Assembly: GCA_035716025.1 (NCBI GenBank)
Contig: DASTKH010000059.1
Location: forward strand, 36,504-100,503
From: JADGHE01 sp035716025
GTDB lineage: Bacteria; Pseudomonadota; Alphaproteobacteria; Rhizobiales; Xanthobacteraceae
Length of the DNA: 64,000 nt
Direction of reading: 5' to 3'
The notes beneath the pieces were generated by a model. The model saw only the letters and a program-made list of their open reading frames with translations. It searched no databases and was not told where the DNA came from. A program made the position numbers and the translations under genes. Below are positions 7,229 to 15,352 of this stretch, one piece after another. Each line of letters opens with the position of its first letter. Within the stretch, counting starts at the first letter, position 1.

Positions 7229-9805
7229 TCAGGAGGCCGGCGGCGCAGGCTGGCCGATCGTTTCCTTCACCACCGCGACAAGCTGCTTGAGCGTGAAGGG
7301 CTTGGCGAGAAAGGTGAACTGCCCTCCCTCCGGCAGATTCTTCTCGAACGCATCCTCGGCGTAGCCGGAGACGAAGACCATTTTCAGCTCGGGGTTGATC
7401 TTGCGCATTTCCTTAAGCAACGTCGGCCCGTCCATTTCCGGCATCACAACGTCGGAGACCACGAGATCGATCTCCCCGCGCTGGGCCTTCAGCAACTCGA
7501 TCGCCTCGATTCCGTTGGCAGCCTCGAGGACCGTGTAGCCGCGCGAGGCTAACCCGCGTGCATTGAGGCCGCGCAGCCCCGCTTCGTCTTCAACAAGCAG
7601 GATCGTCCCTCGCCCGGTAAGGTCGGCCGCGGGACGCTCCGGCGTGCCCGCGCGCGCCGGCTGCGCGGGCGTGTCCGCCTGCGGCGCCTCGCCGACATGA
7701 CGCGGCAAAAAGATCCGGAAGGTTGTGCCGACGCCGACCTGCGAGTCGAGGAAGATGAACCCACCCGTCTGCTTGATGATCCCATAAACGGTGGAGAGCC
7801 CGAGCCCCGTGCCCTTTCCGACCTCCTTGGTGGAGAAGAAAGGCTCGAAGATCTTGTCGATGATCTCCGGCGGAATGCCGGTGCCGGTGTCGCCGATTTC
7901 GATCAATACGAAGTCCGCGGCCGGCAGGCCGCGATAGGCATAACGCGCGCATTCGGCGGCCGGAACGTTGGCCGTGCGCACCGTGAGCTTGCCGCCGTCC
8001 GGCATTGCGTCGCGGGCATTGACCGCCAGGTTCACGATCACCTGCTCGAACTGCGACAGATCGACCAGCACCGGCCAGAGATCGCGGCCGTGCGACACTT
8101 CGAGCGCGACCTTTTCGCCGATCAGGCGACGCAACAGCATGGTGAGGTCGGACAGCACCTCGCCGAGATCGAGCACTTGCGGCCGCATCGTCTGCCGCCG
8201 CGAGAACGCGAGAAGCTGCCGCACGAGGCTCGCCGCGCGGTTCGCGTTCTGCTTGATCTGCATGATGTCCTGGAAGGACGGATCGGTCGGGCGATGGGCG
8301 TTCAGCAGGAAATCCGTCGCCATCATGATGGCGGAAAGCACGTTGTTGAAATCGTGCGCGATGCCGCCCGCAAGCTGGCCGACCGAGTCCATCTTCTGCG
8401 ACTGGTTGACCTGCGCCTCCAGCGCCTTCTGCTGCGTCGTCTCCACCGCATAGACGATGGCGGCCTCGCCGACGCCCTCCTCATCGTCGATGCCGGCGAC
8501 GAACAGCCGGGCAAAGCGGCTCCCCTCGCCCGCAAGCGCGACGTCCACCGCCGCGATCTGCCCGGGCTTTTCCGCCGCCTCGGCGATGGCCGATTCCAGT
8601 GCCGGGCGATCGCGTTCGGCGACGGCGCTCAGGATCGAGCCGCCTTCGAGCGAGCCGTCGCGCTTGATGAGCGTCTGGTGCATCCGAGCGAACGGCGCGT
8701 TCGCCTGCACGATGCGCCCGCCGCGCGCCACCGTGGCGATCGCCATCGGCGCGTTGTGGAAAAAGCGCATGAAACGCACGTCCGCGGCGCGCTGCGGATC
8801 GCCGTCGTTGCGCGCGCGATTGATCACGAGGGTGCGCGAGGCGCCGGGCGAACCGTCCGCCGCAAAGGCGCGCTTGTGAAAGAGTCGCACCGGCAGCGTG
8901 CGGCCGCTGCGCGTTTTAAGGTCGAGGTCGAGCACCTCGGTCTTCACCTCGCCGGGCGCGCCGCCGATGCCGGTGAGCAACGCGGCGCCGTCGCCGGCGA
9001 CGATGTCGCCGAGTTCGAGCTCGCCCGAGCCGACCTGCGCAAGATCGTGGTCGAGCCAGCCCGCGAGCGTGGCGTTGAGATAGACGATGCGCCCCGCGGG
9101 ATCGACCGAGAAGAATCCCGCCGGTGCGTGGTCGAGATAGTCGATCGCGTGCTGCAATTCCTGAAACACGTTTTCCTGGCGCACGCGGTCGCGGGTGATG
9201 TCGGCGACGGTCCAGACCGTCGCGCGCGCAAAGCGGCCGGTCTCGGCGAGCGGGCGCACGCGAAGGCGCAGCCAGCGGGCGCCTTGGCCGCGCAGGTCGG
9301 TGACGCGCACTTCCTCCTGCAGCGGCCGGCCCTCGCTCGCGGCCTTCGACAGGCGGTAGATCGCCTCCGACATGTCGGGATCGCCGACGAACACGCGCTC
9401 GACGGGCCGCACATCGTCGCTCCCTGCGGCATCGGTCAGCCGACGGTAGGCCGGATTGGCGTAGAGCACGCGGCCGGCCGCATCGGTGACCAGGAGGCCG
9501 TCGCTCATGCCCTCGGTGACGGCGGTCGGCAGCGCGTCCTCGCTCTCCCCGCCGGCGAGCCGCAGGATCCCCGCCGCGCCGGCAAACAGCGCGAACACGC
9601 CGACCACCGAAAGCGTTGCGAGCAGGAACAGGATGTAGCTGTCCGCCCGCCCGCGCCCGGCCATCAAGAGCCCCACCGCCGCGCCCACGAGCGCGAAGGC
9701 GACGAGCAGCACCAGACCCACGCTGCCCGCTCGCGGAAGGCCCATTCTCGCCTGCGCGTGGCCCTCGACCTCCTGCATCGCCATGGCGACCTGCTTCTCG
9801 CTCAT
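7229..9805 (-). CDS. cckA: CckA-type hybrid sensor histidine kinase
   Basis: An 858-residue inner-membrane hybrid kinase. Two transmembrane helices lie at ~27-50 and ~58-82, followed by three PAS-like sensor regions (from ~100, ~220 and ~345). The HisKA domain has phospho-acceptor His484 in GGIAHDFNN. The HATPase has NARDAM and GTGLGLSTVYG boxes, and a C-terminal receiver domain has Asp785 in SDVVMPEMDG. This order is that of CckA, which in alphaproteobacteria phosphorylates CtrA and CpdR through the phosphotransferase ChpT and so couples cell cycle and flagellar transcription. It lies alone just downstream of the flhB operon on the same strand. The match with CtrA-like sites in this window supports the assignment. 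A downstream ATG at 9784 is an alternative start. Confidence 0.9.
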   Translation of the reverse strand: MSEKQVAMAMQEVEGHAQARMGLPRAGSVGLVLLVAFALVGAAVGLLMAGRGRADSYILFLLATLSVVGVFALFAGAAGILRLAGGESEDALPTAVTEGMSDGLLVTDAAGRVLYANPAYRRLTDAAGSDDVRPVERVFVGDPDMSEAIYRLSKAASEGRPLQEEVRVTDLRGQGARWLRLRVRPLAETGRFARATVWTVADITRDRVRQENVFQELQHAIDYLDHAPAGFFSVDPAGRIVYLNATLAGWLDHDLAQVGSGELELGDIVAGDGAALLTGIGGAPGEVKTEVLDLDLKTRSGRTLPVRLFHKRAFAADGSPGASRTLVINRARNDGDPQRAADVRFMRFFHNAPMAIATVARGGRIVQANAPFARMHQTLIKRDGSLEGGSILSAVAERDRPALESAIAEAAEKPGQIAAVDVALAGEGSRFARLFVAGIDDEEGVGEAAIVYAVETTQQKALEAQVNQSQKMDSVGQLAGGIAHDFNNVLSAIMMATDFLLNAHRPTDPSFQDIMQIKQNANRAASLVRQLLAFSRRQTMRPQVLDLGEVLSDLTMLLRRLIGEKVALEVSHGRDLWPVLVDLSQFEQVIVNLAVNARDAMPDGGKLTVRTANVPAAECARYAYRGLPAADFVLIEIGDTGTGIPPEIIDKIFEPFFSTKEVGKGTGLGLSTVYGIIKQTGGFIFLDSQVGVGTTFRIFLPRHVGEAPQADTPAQPARAGTPERPAADLTGRGTILLVEDEAGLRGLNARGLASRGYTVLEAANGIEAIELLKAQRGEIDLVVSDVVMPEMDGPTLLKEMRKINPELKMVFVSGYAEDAFEKNLPEGGQFTFLAKPFTLKQLVAVVKETIGQPAPPAS

Positions 9806-9914
9806 CGAATCGCAGCCACTTCAGATTACCACGCCGGAGAGCCGGCGCGGCCGCGCAACCGGCGCAAATTGCCTGCGCGATGACCCTGCCGGCCTCTGCC
9901 GCCGGCCGGAACCC

Positions 9915-10985
9915 TCATTGCCGCACCGCCTGCCTGAGGCGCATGATGTAGCCGATCACCTCCGCCACGGCCTTGTAATGCTCCGGCGGGATTTCCTCGT
10001 CAGGTTCAACGGTCGCGTGCAGGGTGCGGGCAAGCGGCGGGTTCTCGACGATGGGGATGCCGTGGGCGGTCGCGACCTCGCGGATTTTCAAGGCGAGCGA
10101 GTCGACGCCCTTGGCGACGCAAACGGGCGCGTTCATGCCCCGCTCATACTGCAGCGCGACCGCATAATGGGTCGGGTTGGTGATAACCACGGAGGCCTTC
10201 GGCACCGCCGCGATCATGCGCCGCCGCATACGCGACTGCCGCAGCTGCCGCATCCGGCTCTTGATGGCCGGGTCACCGTCGGTCTGGCGGAATTCCTCCT
10301 TCAGCTCGCGCAGCGACATCTTCTGCCGCGTGAACCAGACATGGTGCTGGTAGAGATAATCGAGGATCGCCACAACCGCGAGCACGGCGGTGGTGGTCGC
10401 GAGAAGCTTGAGTGCGAGTCCTTCCGTCAGCGGCAGAAGCGCAGCCGGATCGGTCGCGACCATTCCGTCGAGGCGTCGGCGGTCCGGCCACAACAGCCAG
10501 GCCATGAGCGCGCCGACAAGCGCGATCTTAAACAGGCCCTTGGCGAAATTGACCAGCGCGAGTTTGGAGAACAGGCGCTCTAATCCCGCGGCGGGAGAAA
10601 TGCGCGCGAGTTTCGGCTTGAGCCCCTCGCCCGACCAGACGGGGCGGTGCTGCACCATGTTTCCCAGAAGGCCGGCGAGCGCCACCAGCAAGAAGGGCAG
10701 CGCCAGGACGGCGAGCGCCCCCAACCCGAGCCGTTCGAAAAGGGCCATCAGGCCCCCGCGGTCGAACGCAACGAGATGCGCGCCGCCGAGCAGTGGACGC
10801 AACATGACCGCAAGCCCGTGTGCCGAAAATCCCGCGAAAGTGTAAAGCGCAAGCAGCCCGCCGGCGAGAACGAACCAGGTGTTCACCTCCTGGCTCTTGA
10901 CCACGTCGCCGCGCGCGAGCGCCTCGTCGCGACGCTTCTGCGTCGGGTCTTCTGTCTTGTCGGCGTCGTTGTGCTCCTCGGCCAT
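9915..10985 (-). CDS. flhB: flagellar export switch protein FlhB
   Basis: A 356-residue component of the flagellar type III export gate. It has a basic, charged N-terminus (KTEDPTQKRRDEALARG), four transmembrane segments to about residue 210, and a cytoplasmic domain. That domain carries the self-cleaving NPTH motif (Asn270-Pro271), whose autocleavage switches export from rod/hook to filament substrates. It is the last gene of the flgBC-fliE-fliQR-flhB unit, starting 6 bases after the fliR stop. Length and motifs are normal for the family. Confidence 0.96.
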   Translation of the reverse strand: MAEEHNDADKTEDPTQKRRDEALARGDVVKSQEVNTWFVLAGGLLALYTFAGFSAHGLAVMLRPLLGGAHLVAFDRGGLMALFERLGLGALAVLALPFLLVALAGLLGNMVQHRPVWSGEGLKPKLARISPAAGLERLFSKLALVNFAKGLFKIALVGALMAWLLWPDRRRLDGMVATDPAALLPLTEGLALKLLATTTAVLAVVAILDYLYQHHVWFTRQKMSLRELKEEFRQTDGDPAIKSRMRQLRQSRMRRRMIAAVPKASVVITNPTHYAVALQYERGMNAPVCVAKGVDSLALKIREVATAHGIPIVENPPLARTLHATVEPDEEIPPEHYKAVAEVIGYIMRLRQAVRQ

Positions 10986-10991
10986 AGCGCG

Positions 10992-11762
10992 TCAGGGCCC
11001 CCGCGCCAGCGTGCGGAGCACGCCCTCGATATAGCCGAGATAAACCGTCATCATCGTGCCGACGACAAGGACGAGAACGAGGAACCCCGCGAAGATCGAG
11101 AGCGGCAGGCCGACGAAGAACACCTGCATCTGCGGCATCAGCCGCGAGAGCACGCCGAGGCCGAAATTGAACAGCAGTCCGAACACGATGAACGGCGCGG
11201 AAAGCTGAACGCCGACGCGGAAGGCGGTCGCGAAGGTCTCAACGGTGAAGCGTGCCACGTCCCCCGAAAACGGCAGCGTGCCGGGGCGGAACAGGGCATA
11301 GCTGTCGTTGAGCGCGGCGATGAGAAGATGATGCAGATCGGTCGCGAACAGCAGCGTGGTGCCGAGCAGTGTGAGAAAATTGCCGACGATCGCCCCCTGC
11401 TGGCCCTGGGTCGGGTCGACCGCCGTCACGAAGCCGAGACCCATCTGCTGGGCGACGATGTTGCCCGCGACCTGCAAGGCCGAGATCGCCAACCGCACGG
11501 TCAGGCCGAGAATGGCACCGACCAGAAGCTCCTGTCCGAGCCCCGTGAGCACAGGGCCGAAGGACTTGAGATCGATCGCGAACGCGTTGCGGTGCAACGG
11601 AAACAAGAGCGCGGCGAGCGCGAGCGCAGCGACGAGCCGGATGCGGACCGGCACGGCGCCTTCGCCGATTCCCGGCAGCATCATCACCATCGTACCGACC
11701 CGGGCGAAGACGAGCAGGAAGGCGGCCGCGGCCGCGGGAAGAAACGAGAGGTCGACGCGCAT
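10992..11762 (-). CDS. fliR: flagellar biosynthesis protein FliR
   Basis: A 256-residue inner-membrane protein with about six hydrophobic helices, a component of the FliP-FliQ-FliR export-gate channel. The N-terminal MLPGIGEGAVPVRIRLVAAL segment and the central VGAILGLTVRLAISALQVAG segment are typical. The frame remains open upstream to 12383 across fliQ and fliE, but homology begins at the ATG at 11762. It lies between fliQ and flhB, with 23 and 6 bases of spacing. Confidence 0.95.
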   Translation of the reverse strand: MRVDLSFLPAAAAAFLLVFARVGTMVMMLPGIGEGAVPVRIRLVAALALAALLFPLHRNAFAIDLKSFGPVLTGLGQELLVGAILGLTVRLAISALQVAGNIVAQQMGLGFVTAVDPTQGQQGAIVGNFLTLLGTTLLFATDLHHLLIAALNDSYALFRPGTLPFSGDVARFTVETFATAFRVGVQLSAPFIVFGLLFNFGLGVLSRLMPQMQVFFVGLPLSIFAGFLVLVLVVGTMMTVYLGYIEGVLRTLARGP

Positions 11763-11785
11763 CGGTCCGCACCTTTCGTCCTGCC

Positions 11786-12052
11786 CTATTCGCCGCTCGT
11801 AATGCGCTGCACGATGCGGGCCATATGGCCCTGCATCACATCGCCCATGAAGGGCAGCGCAAGCAGCATGGCGATGAAGATCGCGAGGATTTTCGGCACG
11901 AAGACCAGGGTCATTTCCTGGATCTGCGTGAGCGCCTGCAGGAGCGAGATGACGACGCCGACGGCCAGACCCACGAGCATCAGCGGGCTCGCCACCAGGA
12001 CGAGCGTGACGATCGTGTCGCGCGCCACGTCGATCACTTCGGGGCCGGTCAT
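11786..12052 (-). CDS. fliQ: flagellar biosynthesis protein FliQ
   Basis: An 88-residue, two-helix membrane protein of the export gate (VTLVLVASPLMLVGLAVGVV and ILAIFIAMLLALPFMG). Length and the TQIQEMTLVFVPKI loop are characteristic of FliQ. AGGAGG lies a few bases before the ATG. It sits between fliE and fliR in the same transcription unit. Confidence 0.95.
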   Translation of the reverse strand: MTGPEVIDVARDTIVTLVLVASPLMLVGLAVGVVISLLQALTQIQEMTLVFVPKILAIFIAMLLALPFMGDVMQGHMARIVQRITSGE

Positions 12053-12081
12053 GCCTTCCTCCTCGGGTGCTGCATCCGGCG

Positions 12082-12396
12082 TCAGATCGGCATCCGCATG
12101 ATCTCTTCATAAGACTGGATGACCCTGTCGCGCACCGCGACCAGGGTCTCCACCGCGACCTCCGTTTCGGCGACGGCGGTGACGACATCGACCACGTTGG
12201 CCTTGCCGGACGCGAGAGCGCGCGCCTGCGCATCCGACTTGCGGCCGGATTCGATGACGCTGTCGATCGCTTGCCTGAGCGTCGCGGCGAAGCCGCCGTC
12301 CGCCTTCTCCCCCGCCGCGGCGGGCGCGGAAAGGCTCTTCGCGCCCACCTTGGCGAGCGCGGCATAGGCGTTGGCGGCGGCAAGCGGTGACGGCAT
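12082..12396 (-). CDS. fliE: flagellar hook-basal body protein FliE
   Basis: A 104-residue protein linking the MS ring to the rod. The conserved C-terminal half is visible: VVDVVTAVAETEVAVETLVAVRD and RVIQSYEEIMRMPI. The N-terminus is Ala-rich, as usual. The frame is open to 12471, but the ATG at 12396 has AGGAAGGA about 9 bases upstream and gives the usual length. It is encoded between flgC and fliQ, which is the standard order in alphaproteobacteria. Confidence 0.93.
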   Translation of the reverse strand: MPSPLAAANAYAALAKVGAKSLSAPAAAGEKADGGFAATLRQAIDSVIESGRKSDAQARALASGKANVVDVVTAVAETEVAVETLVAVRDRVIQSYEEIMRMPI

Positions 12397-12479
12397 CGGG
12401 GCGGTCCTTCCTGACGTGATGTTTGGGAGAGCGCGCGGTGCGGCCGGGTTAAGACAAGCCCGGGCGGGCATGCCGCCCG

Positions 12480-12890
12480 CTAGGCCTTGAGGATGTCGAT
12501 CGTGCGCTGAATCATGCGGCGCGTCGCGGTGATGACGTTGAGATTGGCTTCATAGGAGCGCTGGGCCTCGCGCATGTCCGCCATTTCGACCAGCGCGTTC
12601 ACGTTCGGATATCGCACGTAGCCGTTGCCATCGGCCGCCGGGTGCCCCGGCTCGTATTTCAGGCGGAATTCGGACTGGTCGGTCGCCACGCGACCGAGAT
12701 CGACGACGCGCGCCTCCAGGCTGCGATCCACCTCGCTGCGAAAGGTTGGGATCCTGCGGCGGTACGGCTCGCTGCCCGGCCGCTGCGCGGTCGAGTCGGC
12801 ATTGGCGATGTTTTCGGCGATGATCCGCATGCGCCCCGCCTGTGCGCGCAGGCCCGAGGCGGCCACCGCAATCGACTTGATGAAATCCAT
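12480..12890 (-). CDS. flgC: proximal rod protein FlgC
   Basis: A 136-residue rod protein. The N-terminal ASGLRAQAGRMRIIAENIAN helix is the flagellar rod/hook signature, followed by NADST. The C-terminal EAQRSYEANLNVITATRRM helix pairs with it. It is secreted through the export gate and polymerises in the periplasm. A purine-rich GGGGGAAGGGGG stretch precedes the ATG. It is followed 83 bases later by fliE. Confidence 0.95.
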   Translation of the reverse strand: MDFIKSIAVAASGLRAQAGRMRIIAENIANADSTAQRPGSEPYRRRIPTFRSEVDRSLEARVVDLGRVATDQSEFRLKYEPGHPAADGNGYVRYPNVNALVEMADMREAQRSYEANLNVITATRRMIQRTIDILKA

Positions 12891-12923
12891 GAGCCCCCTT
12901 CCCCCGCGTCCCTTCCTCCCACG

Positions 12924-13316
12924 TCAACGCTTGCCAAGAGCCGTCTTGAACAGTGCGAGACTTCGCGCATAGAGCGAGGCCGCGGCCTGATAATCCATTT
13001 GGTTGGCGGCGACCTTCAGCATTTCGTCTTCGAGGCTCACGCCGTTGCCGGCCGGCCGGATCTCGTAGGCGGTATCGCTTTCCGTGCGGAAAACCCCGGA
13101 CGCTCCGCCGGCGAGATGGCCGGGGTTCGTGCGCGCGAGCGCGAGCGGAACGGGCGCAGCCATCGCGCGGTTGACATCGAGCGGGGCGAGGTCCCGCGGG
13201 CGAAAGCCCGGCGTGTCCGCATTGGCCACATTTTCGGCGAGGAGGCGCTGCCGCTCCTGGCCCCAGAGCATGCGGCTGCGCAGCATTGCCAGAATCGGAA
13301 GCTCGGAAATGGCCAT
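12924..13316 (-). CDS. flgB: proximal rod protein FlgB
   Basis: A 130-residue rod protein with the conserved RQRLLAENVANADTPGFRPRDL segment near residues 22-43 and a C-terminal helix (KVAANQMDYQAAASLYARSL). It is the first gene of the flgBC-fliE-fliQR-flhB unit. A perfect TTAA-N7-TTAA sequence lies 62-76 bases before its start, which suggests CtrA control of the whole unit. Confidence 0.95.
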   Translation of the reverse strand: MAISELPILAMLRSRMLWGQERQRLLAENVANADTPGFRPRDLAPLDVNRAMAAPVPLALARTNPGHLAGGASGVFRTESDTAYEIRPAGNGVSLEDEMLKVAANQMDYQAAASLYARSLALFKTALGKR

Positions 13317-13377
13317 TTGGGTCCGGTCCTTGCCCGTCGCGCCGTCTGCGGCTAGGCAAATCTTTCCCGCCGTATGG

Positions 13378-13392
13378 TTAAGGGCCGGTTAA
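13378..13392 (-). promoter_or_regulatory. CtrA-type box upstream of flgB
   Basis: TTAA-GGGCCGG-TTAA is an exact match to the TTAA-N7-TTAA consensus of the cell-cycle regulator CtrA. It lies 62-76 bases upstream of the flgB start, a usual place for activation. The binding protein is inferred; CckA, which controls CtrA, is encoded in this window. Confidence 0.65.
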
Positions 13393-13484
13393 GACGGCCT
13401 GCCCCGGTGGGGTCATCAATCCGCCGTCAAGAGGAAAAAAGGTGGATTTGTCAGACCGAACGGCCTGCGAGCTCCACCGCCCCG

Positions 13485-13499
13485 TTAACGGTCTGTTAG
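13485..13499 (+). promoter_or_regulatory. CtrA-like box upstream of fliO
   Basis: TTAA-CGGTCTG-TTAG matches the CtrA consensus at 7 of 8 defined positions. It lies 81-95 bases before the fliO start and 10 bases before the palindrome at 13509. Confidence 0.5.
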
Positions 13500-13508
13500 G
13501 GTTAGTGT

Positions 13509-13523
13509 CGGCAAGTTTTGCCG
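13509..13523. promoter_or_regulatory. CGGCA-N5-TGCCG palindrome (FlbD/ftr-like)
   Basis: CGGCA-AGTTT-TGCCG has perfect 5-base arms. The same palindrome recurs only in flagellar intergenic regions of this window (22132, 29239, 40360). Here it lies just downstream of the CtrA-like box in the fliO/flgB intergenic region, where a bound protein could repress fliO. FlbD is the inferred binder. Confidence 0.55.
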
Positions 13524-13579
13524 GTTGCGTTTACCGGCGCGCCGGCAACCGTTGGTAACCGCAACAGGCGGGGGACGAA

Positions 13580-14545
13580 ATGATCGACAGTCTGCTTGGC
13601 GTAGAGCTTCCCCTTCCGGTGAAGCTGATCGTGGCCTTCGTCGTCGTGCTGGCGCTGATCGCGCTCGCGACCTGGGTCTTCCGCCGCCTGGGCGGCGACC
13701 GCGCGAGCCCCTCGGTGGCGCGTGGCCGGCAGCCGCGACTCGCCGTCATCGACGCGGCCTCGGTCGACGGACGGCGTCGGCTCGTCCTGGTGCGCCGGGA
13801 CAATGTCGAACACTTGATCATGATCGGCGGGCCGGCCGACCTCGTGATCGAGCAGAACATCGTGCGCGCTGTGCCGGTCACGCCGCCGGGGCCGCGGCCG
13901 ATGGCCGAGCCGACGGTGCGCGCCGTCCCGCCGGCGGCTCCGGAACCCGCTCCGCCGCGGCCGGCCGCCGAAGCCTATCGCGAGCGCCCGGCGGCAGAGG
14001 CGCGCCCCCGCGTCGAGCCCCTGGCGCGGCCGGCGCCGCGCCCCGAGCCGGCCCGCATGCATCCCGCGGCCGAGCCCCCGCGTGCGCCCCGCGCTATGCC
14101 TCGCCGGGAGTCGGACATGCGCCGGGCCGAGCCCGATTTCGCCGCTTTCGAAAGTCCCGCCGGGCCGCCCGGCGGCGACAGCAAGCTCGCCGACATGGCG
14201 AGCAAGCTCGAAGCGGCGCTGCGCCGCGCGCCCGCCCCGCCCCCGCGCGCGGACGCCCCGCCCCCGCGCGCGGAGCCGGACAACGGACCCGTGTTGCAGG
14301 GCCCGACGCCGCCGACCGTTCCTGCCGCCGAGCCGGCCGGCCCTCCGAAACCCGTGGGGGAAGGCCCCGCGCCCGCCGAATCGACATCTCCCGAACCTTC
14401 CGCAACCGCGGCACGCATGGCCGCCCCGCACGAGGACAAGGACAAAGACAAGCCGGCCTCGGACAATCCGGCCGCCAAGTCGATGTTCGACAGCCTCGAA
14501 GAAGAAATGGCGAGTCTTCTCGGCCGGCCGCCAGGGAAACCATGA
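13580..14545 (+). CDS. fliO: FliO-type flagellar biosynthesis protein with long Pro-rich tail
   Basis: A 321-residue protein whose first ~100 residues fit FliO. They comprise one transmembrane helix (LIVAFVVVLALIALATWVF) and a small cytoplasmic beta domain (RLAVIDAASVDGRRRLVLVR, then HLIMIGGPADLVIEQNIV). FliO assists assembly of the FliP ring. The remaining ~210 residues are a Pro/Ala/Arg-rich, apparently disordered tail, much longer than typical FliO. GGGGGA precedes the ATG. The stop overlaps the fliP start (ATGA), so the two are translationally coupled, and the fliO-fliP order supports the call. Confidence 0.82.
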   Translation: MIDSLLGVELPLPVKLIVAFVVVLALIALATWVFRRLGGDRASPSVARGRQPRLAVIDAASVDGRRRLVLVRRDNVEHLIMIGGPADLVIEQNIVRAVPVTPPGPRPMAEPTVRAVPPAAPEPAPPRPAAEAYRERPAAEARPRVEPLARPAPRPEPARMHPAAEPPRAPRAMPRRESDMRRAEPDFAAFESPAGPPGGDSKLADMASKLEAALRRAPAPPPRADAPPPRAEPDNGPVLQGPTPPTVPAAEPAGPPKPVGEGPAPAESTSPEPSATAARMAAPHEDKDKDKPASDNPAAKSMFDSLEEEMASLLGRPPGKP

Positions 14546-15288
14546 TCCTGCCGCAACGCTCGCTCCGGCTCGCGTTCGCCGTCTGCCTGTTAGCGGTGGT
14601 TGCGGCGCCCGCGGCCGCCCAGGAGTTGAGCGTGAATTTCGGCGAGGGGGCGGGGCTCACCGAGCGGGTCATTCAGCTCGTCGGGCTGATCACCGTTCTG
14701 TCTCTCGCGCCCTCGATCCTGGTCATGGTGACCTCGTTCACGCGGATCGTCGTGGTGCTGTCGCTGCTGCGTACCGCCCTCGGCACCGCGACCGCGCCGC
14801 CCAACGCGGTTGTCGTCTCGCTTGCGCTGTTCCTCACCGCTTTCGTGATGGGACCCGCCTTCCAGAAGGCCTACGATGTCGGCCTGCGGCCGCTTTCGGC
14901 GGGCGAGATCAACGCGGAACAGGCCTTCGAGCGCTCCTCCGAACCGTTCCGCGAATTCATGCTCAAGAACGTCCGCGAGAAGGATCTCGCGCTGTTCATG
15001 GACCTCGCGCACGAACCCAGGCCCGAGCGGCCGGAGGACATTTCGATGCGCATTCTCACGCCCGCTTTCATGATCTCTGAGCTCAAACGCGCCTTCGAGA
15101 TCGGCTTTCTGCTCTTCCTTCCGTTCCTCATCATCGACCTCGTGGTGGCCTCGGTCCTGATGTCGATGGGCATGATGATGCTGCCGCCCGTCGTCGTCTC
15201 GCTGCCTTTCAAGCTGATCTTCTTCGTGCTGGTTGACGGCTGGAATCTCGTCGCAGGAAGCCTCGTGCAGAGCTACGGGGCGGGTTGA
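14542..15288 (+). CDS. fliP: flagellar biosynthesis protein FliP
   Basis: A 248-residue export-gate protein with a cleavable signal peptide (ending near AAPAAAQE), as usual for FliP, then four transmembrane helices. Conserved stretches include SLAPSILVMVTSFTRIVVVL, TPAFMISELKRAFEIGFLLF and the MSMGMMMLPPVVVSLPFKLI segment near the C-terminus. It overlaps fliO by 4 bases. The next gene is convergent. Confidence 0.96.
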   Translation: MILPQRSLRLAFAVCLLAVVAAPAAAQELSVNFGEGAGLTERVIQLVGLITVLSLAPSILVMVTSFTRIVVVLSLLRTALGTATAPPNAVVVSLALFLTAFVMGPAFQKAYDVGLRPLSAGEINAEQAFERSSEPFREFMLKNVREKDLALFMDLAHEPRPERPEDISMRILTPAFMISELKRAFEIGFLLFLPFLIIDLVVASVLMSMGMMMLPPVVVSLPFKLIFFVLVDGWNLVAGSLVQSYGAG

Positions 15289-15352
15289 CGCAGCCCGGTC
15301 GCGCGGCGGGCGGGGCCGCGCCGCTTGCGATAAGGATCGCCGCCCGCCCTCG

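Noticed and set aside
7697..9883. A 728-codon open frame on the plus strand opposite cckA
   Set aside because: Shadow of cckA with His/Arg/Asp bias typical of antisense frames.
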